43,171 nucleotides of DNA. Origin: Melioribacteraceae bacterium. GTDB lineage: Bacteria > Bacteroidota > Ignavibacteria > Ignavibacteriales > Melioribacteraceae. Location: contig JANQLA010000454.1 of NCBI GenBank assembly GCA_028280855.1, positions 1 to 43,171 on the forward strand. The letters run 5' to 3'. Below the pieces are notes generated by a model. It saw nothing but the letters and a program-made list of their open reading frames with translations, was not told where the DNA came from and did not search any database. Of the stretch, positions 41,770 to 43,171 are shown one piece after another (positions within the stretch are counted from its first letter, which is position 1; every line of letters begins with the position of its first letter). The position numbers and the translations under genes were made by a program.

Positions 41770-43080
41770 ATGGCTCCAACTCTATCAGCACATTTTGCAA
41801 AAAGACAACCATCCGCAATACGTATTGCGGGCATCGAGTTTAACAAAAGAACAGACGACGTAGAAGCAATCAACACTCACATAGGCAACGTTTCATTACC
41901 CTCACATCCGGCGATTCAAAGAAGAATGGATTCACTTAGAAGCGAAAATAGTCCCTTTAAAGACGGCGTAATTAAATACACCGGCACACAGGGTATGCCT
42001 GAAACAAATGCAGCCTTTCTAAGCAGCATTAAAGCCAGCGGTTTCGATACCAGTGGTTTGTATTCGCAAATTACGAACGGCGGTTCGCAGGCAATGGGTC
42101 TTGTAACGGTTGGCTGCTGCGGTCCTGCAGGAACAGACGAAAAACCAATGCTGCTTATCGATCCGGCTTATACAAATTACAACGCAATGGCTTCCGCATA
42201 TGGACGTAAAACAATTACGGTAAGCCGCCAATTAAGCAAAGAAGGCAACTTCGAAATGCCGAATCTACAGCTCGTTAAAGAAGTTATTCAACAGCACAAT
42301 CCCGGGGCAATGGTTGTAATACCTTACGATAACCCAACCGGTCAATTCATTGATATGAACATTTTGATCGAACTCGCGAAACTTTGTGTCGAATACGATT
42401 TATGGATGATAAGCGACGAAGCTTACCGCGAACTTCAATACGGATCTAATGAAACGGTTAGCATCTGGGCGCTTGATGATACAAAAGTACCCGGAATAAC
42501 GGGACGACGAATAAGTATTGAAACGGCTTCAAAAGTCTGGAACGCATGCGGATTAAGAATCGGCGCGATTGTTTCGGATAATGAAGAGTTCATAGTTAAG
42601 TCTGTTGCGGAAAACACTAAAGAGTTATGTCCTCCCGCGATTGATCAATGGTTATTTGGTGGTGTTGCTGAGGAATCGGTTGAAGACTTACAGAATTGGT
42701 TTGCGGAGATTCGTGAATACTATTCAAAAATGATACTTAAACTCACCGCTAACTTAAAAGAGGAATTACCAGGCATTATTGTTTCCAGTCCTGACGCATC
42801 AATATATTCCGTTGTTGATGTCCGTAACCTTGTTAAACCGGGCTTCGATCTCGGAAAGTTTGCGATCTTCTGCGCCTCCGAAGGTAAAGTAGAAGTTGAC
42901 GGAAAGCACTACACAATGCTTGCTTCACCAATGGAAGAATTCTACGAAGTAAGAGGTGACGGAAATCCAGGTAAAACTCAAATGCGAATAGCTTATGTGG
43001 AAAGTCCCGAAAAGATGGATCTCGTTCCAAAAGTATTTGCAGAGTTATTTAAGCAGTACCTGGAAAAGTCAGAAAATTAA
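41770..43080 (+). CDS. Class I/II PLP-dependent aminotransferase
   Basis: ATG 41770, with TTGAGGA upstream as ribosome-binding site, gives 436 residues. The fold-type I features are visible: the YTGTQGMPETN segment, NGGSQAMGLV binding the cofactor phosphate, PYDNPTGQ with the pyridine-contact Asn, WMISDEAYREL with the Asp-Tyr pair, and the Schiff-base Lys255 in TASKVWNACGLRIG. It would transfer amino groups between an amino acid and a 2-oxo acid; substrate cannot be read, although aspartate/aromatic-type enzymes are closest in motif layout. It is a stand-alone gene with its own promoter and terminator. Confidence 0.93.
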   Translation: MAPTLSAHFAKRQPSAIRIAGIEFNKRTDDVEAINTHIGNVSLPSHPAIQRRMDSLRSENSPFKDGVIKYTGTQGMPETNAAFLSSIKASGFDTSGLYSQITNGGSQAMGLVTVGCCGPAGTDEKPMLLIDPAYTNYNAMASAYGRKTITVSRQLSKEGNFEMPNLQLVKEVIQQHNPGAMVVIPYDNPTGQFIDMNILIELAKLCVEYDLWMISDEAYRELQYGSNETVSIWALDDTKVPGITGRRISIETASKVWNACGLRIGAIVSDNEEFIVKSVAENTKELCPPAIDQWLFGGVAEESVEDLQNWFAEIREYYSKMILKLTANLKEELPGIIVSSPDASIYSVVDVRNLVKPGFDLGKFAIFCASEGKVEVDGKHYTMLASPMEEFYEVRGDGNPGKTQMRIAYVESPEKMDLVPKVFAELFKQYLEKSEN

Positions 43081-43095
43081 AAATTGTCGGAATTA

Positions 43096-43121
43096 AGAGA
43101 TGGTCACTTCTGACCATCTCT
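43096..43121 (+). terminator. Terminator hairpin after the aminotransferase gene
   Basis: AGAGATGGTCA and TGACCATCTCT form a perfect 11-bp stem with loop CTTC, 15 bp after the stop codon. The following tail is pyrimidine-rich rather than a clean T-run. Confidence 0.7.
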
Positions 43122-43171
43122 TCTCACTAAATATCACCACATTTCAAAATACCGAAGTAGTTATCATATTT

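Noticed and set aside
1..43171. tRNA, rRNA, transposase genes and attachment sites.
   Set aside because: No cloverleaf-like segment, rRNA signature, transposase motif or terminal repeat was seen on either strand by eye; a dedicated scan could still find a missed tRNA.

Overview
The window is AT-rich bacterial chromosome, most likely from Ignavibacteria or a close relative in the Bacteroidota/Chlorobiota group. The main clue is the C-terminal type IX secretion (Por) sorting domain at about 30143-30450, with its NFPNPFNPETVISFSLP-like opening. Supporting clues are two giant beta-propeller sensor kinases of the type common in that group, several candidate -7 boxes of the TAnnTTTG kind, and many A/T-rich gene starts without a strong Shine-Dalgarno. 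No rRNA, tRNA, CRISPR array or insertion sequence was found.

Left part (1-10664). Three genes read leftward: an NtrC-type sigma-54 activator (EBP1), an H-NOX heme sensor and an HNOBA-PAS protein cut by the window edge. Divergent from them is a glycan operon block: GT2 glycosyltransferase, 1007-residue membrane protein, Ig-like lipoprotein, anchored protein, GT4 glycosyltransferase and GtrA flippase-like protein. The H-NOX gene and both glycosyltransferase units have sigma-54-like promoters, each preceded by a palindrome of the form TTCCA-N5-TGGAA. In the two glycosyltransferase cases the palindrome centre lies 59-60 bp upstream of the -24 GG. This suggests a gas-sensing (probably NO) circuit controlling surface glycan synthesis through EBP1.

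Middle part (10839-28653). A small unknown protein and a REC-CheB protein are followed by a leftward five-gene signalling operon: PAS-GAF-PAS kinase, propeller kinase, REC-HDOD, a REC/ATPase remnant and REC-degenerate HD. Divergent from it is a six-gene MacAB-like ABC exporter operon (fusion protein, ATPase, two permeases) that carries its own NtrC-like regulator (EBP2) and kinase. This operon starts with a near-consensus sigma-54 promoter and two tandem 18-bp palindromes.

Right part (28757-43171). A leftward envelope block (OmpA/DUF4892 protein, small membrane protein, T9SS cargo) lies downstream of a propeller kinase/NarL-type regulator pair and a tandem-GAF sigma-54 activator (EBP3). Divergent from EBP3 is a 430-bp, highly structured intergenic region. 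It holds a sigma-54-like site, a long inverted repeat, a predicted three-way-junction RNA and a hairpin covering the Shine-Dalgarno of a methyltransferase gene. Next comes a three-gene operon (unknown 93-residue protein, SDR-like protein, four-helix membrane protein) with a good sigma-54 promoter, then an orphan DUF3800 gene and a class I aminotransferase. The unifying theme is three sigma-54 activators, each next to sigma-54-like promoters with its own candidate upstream element.
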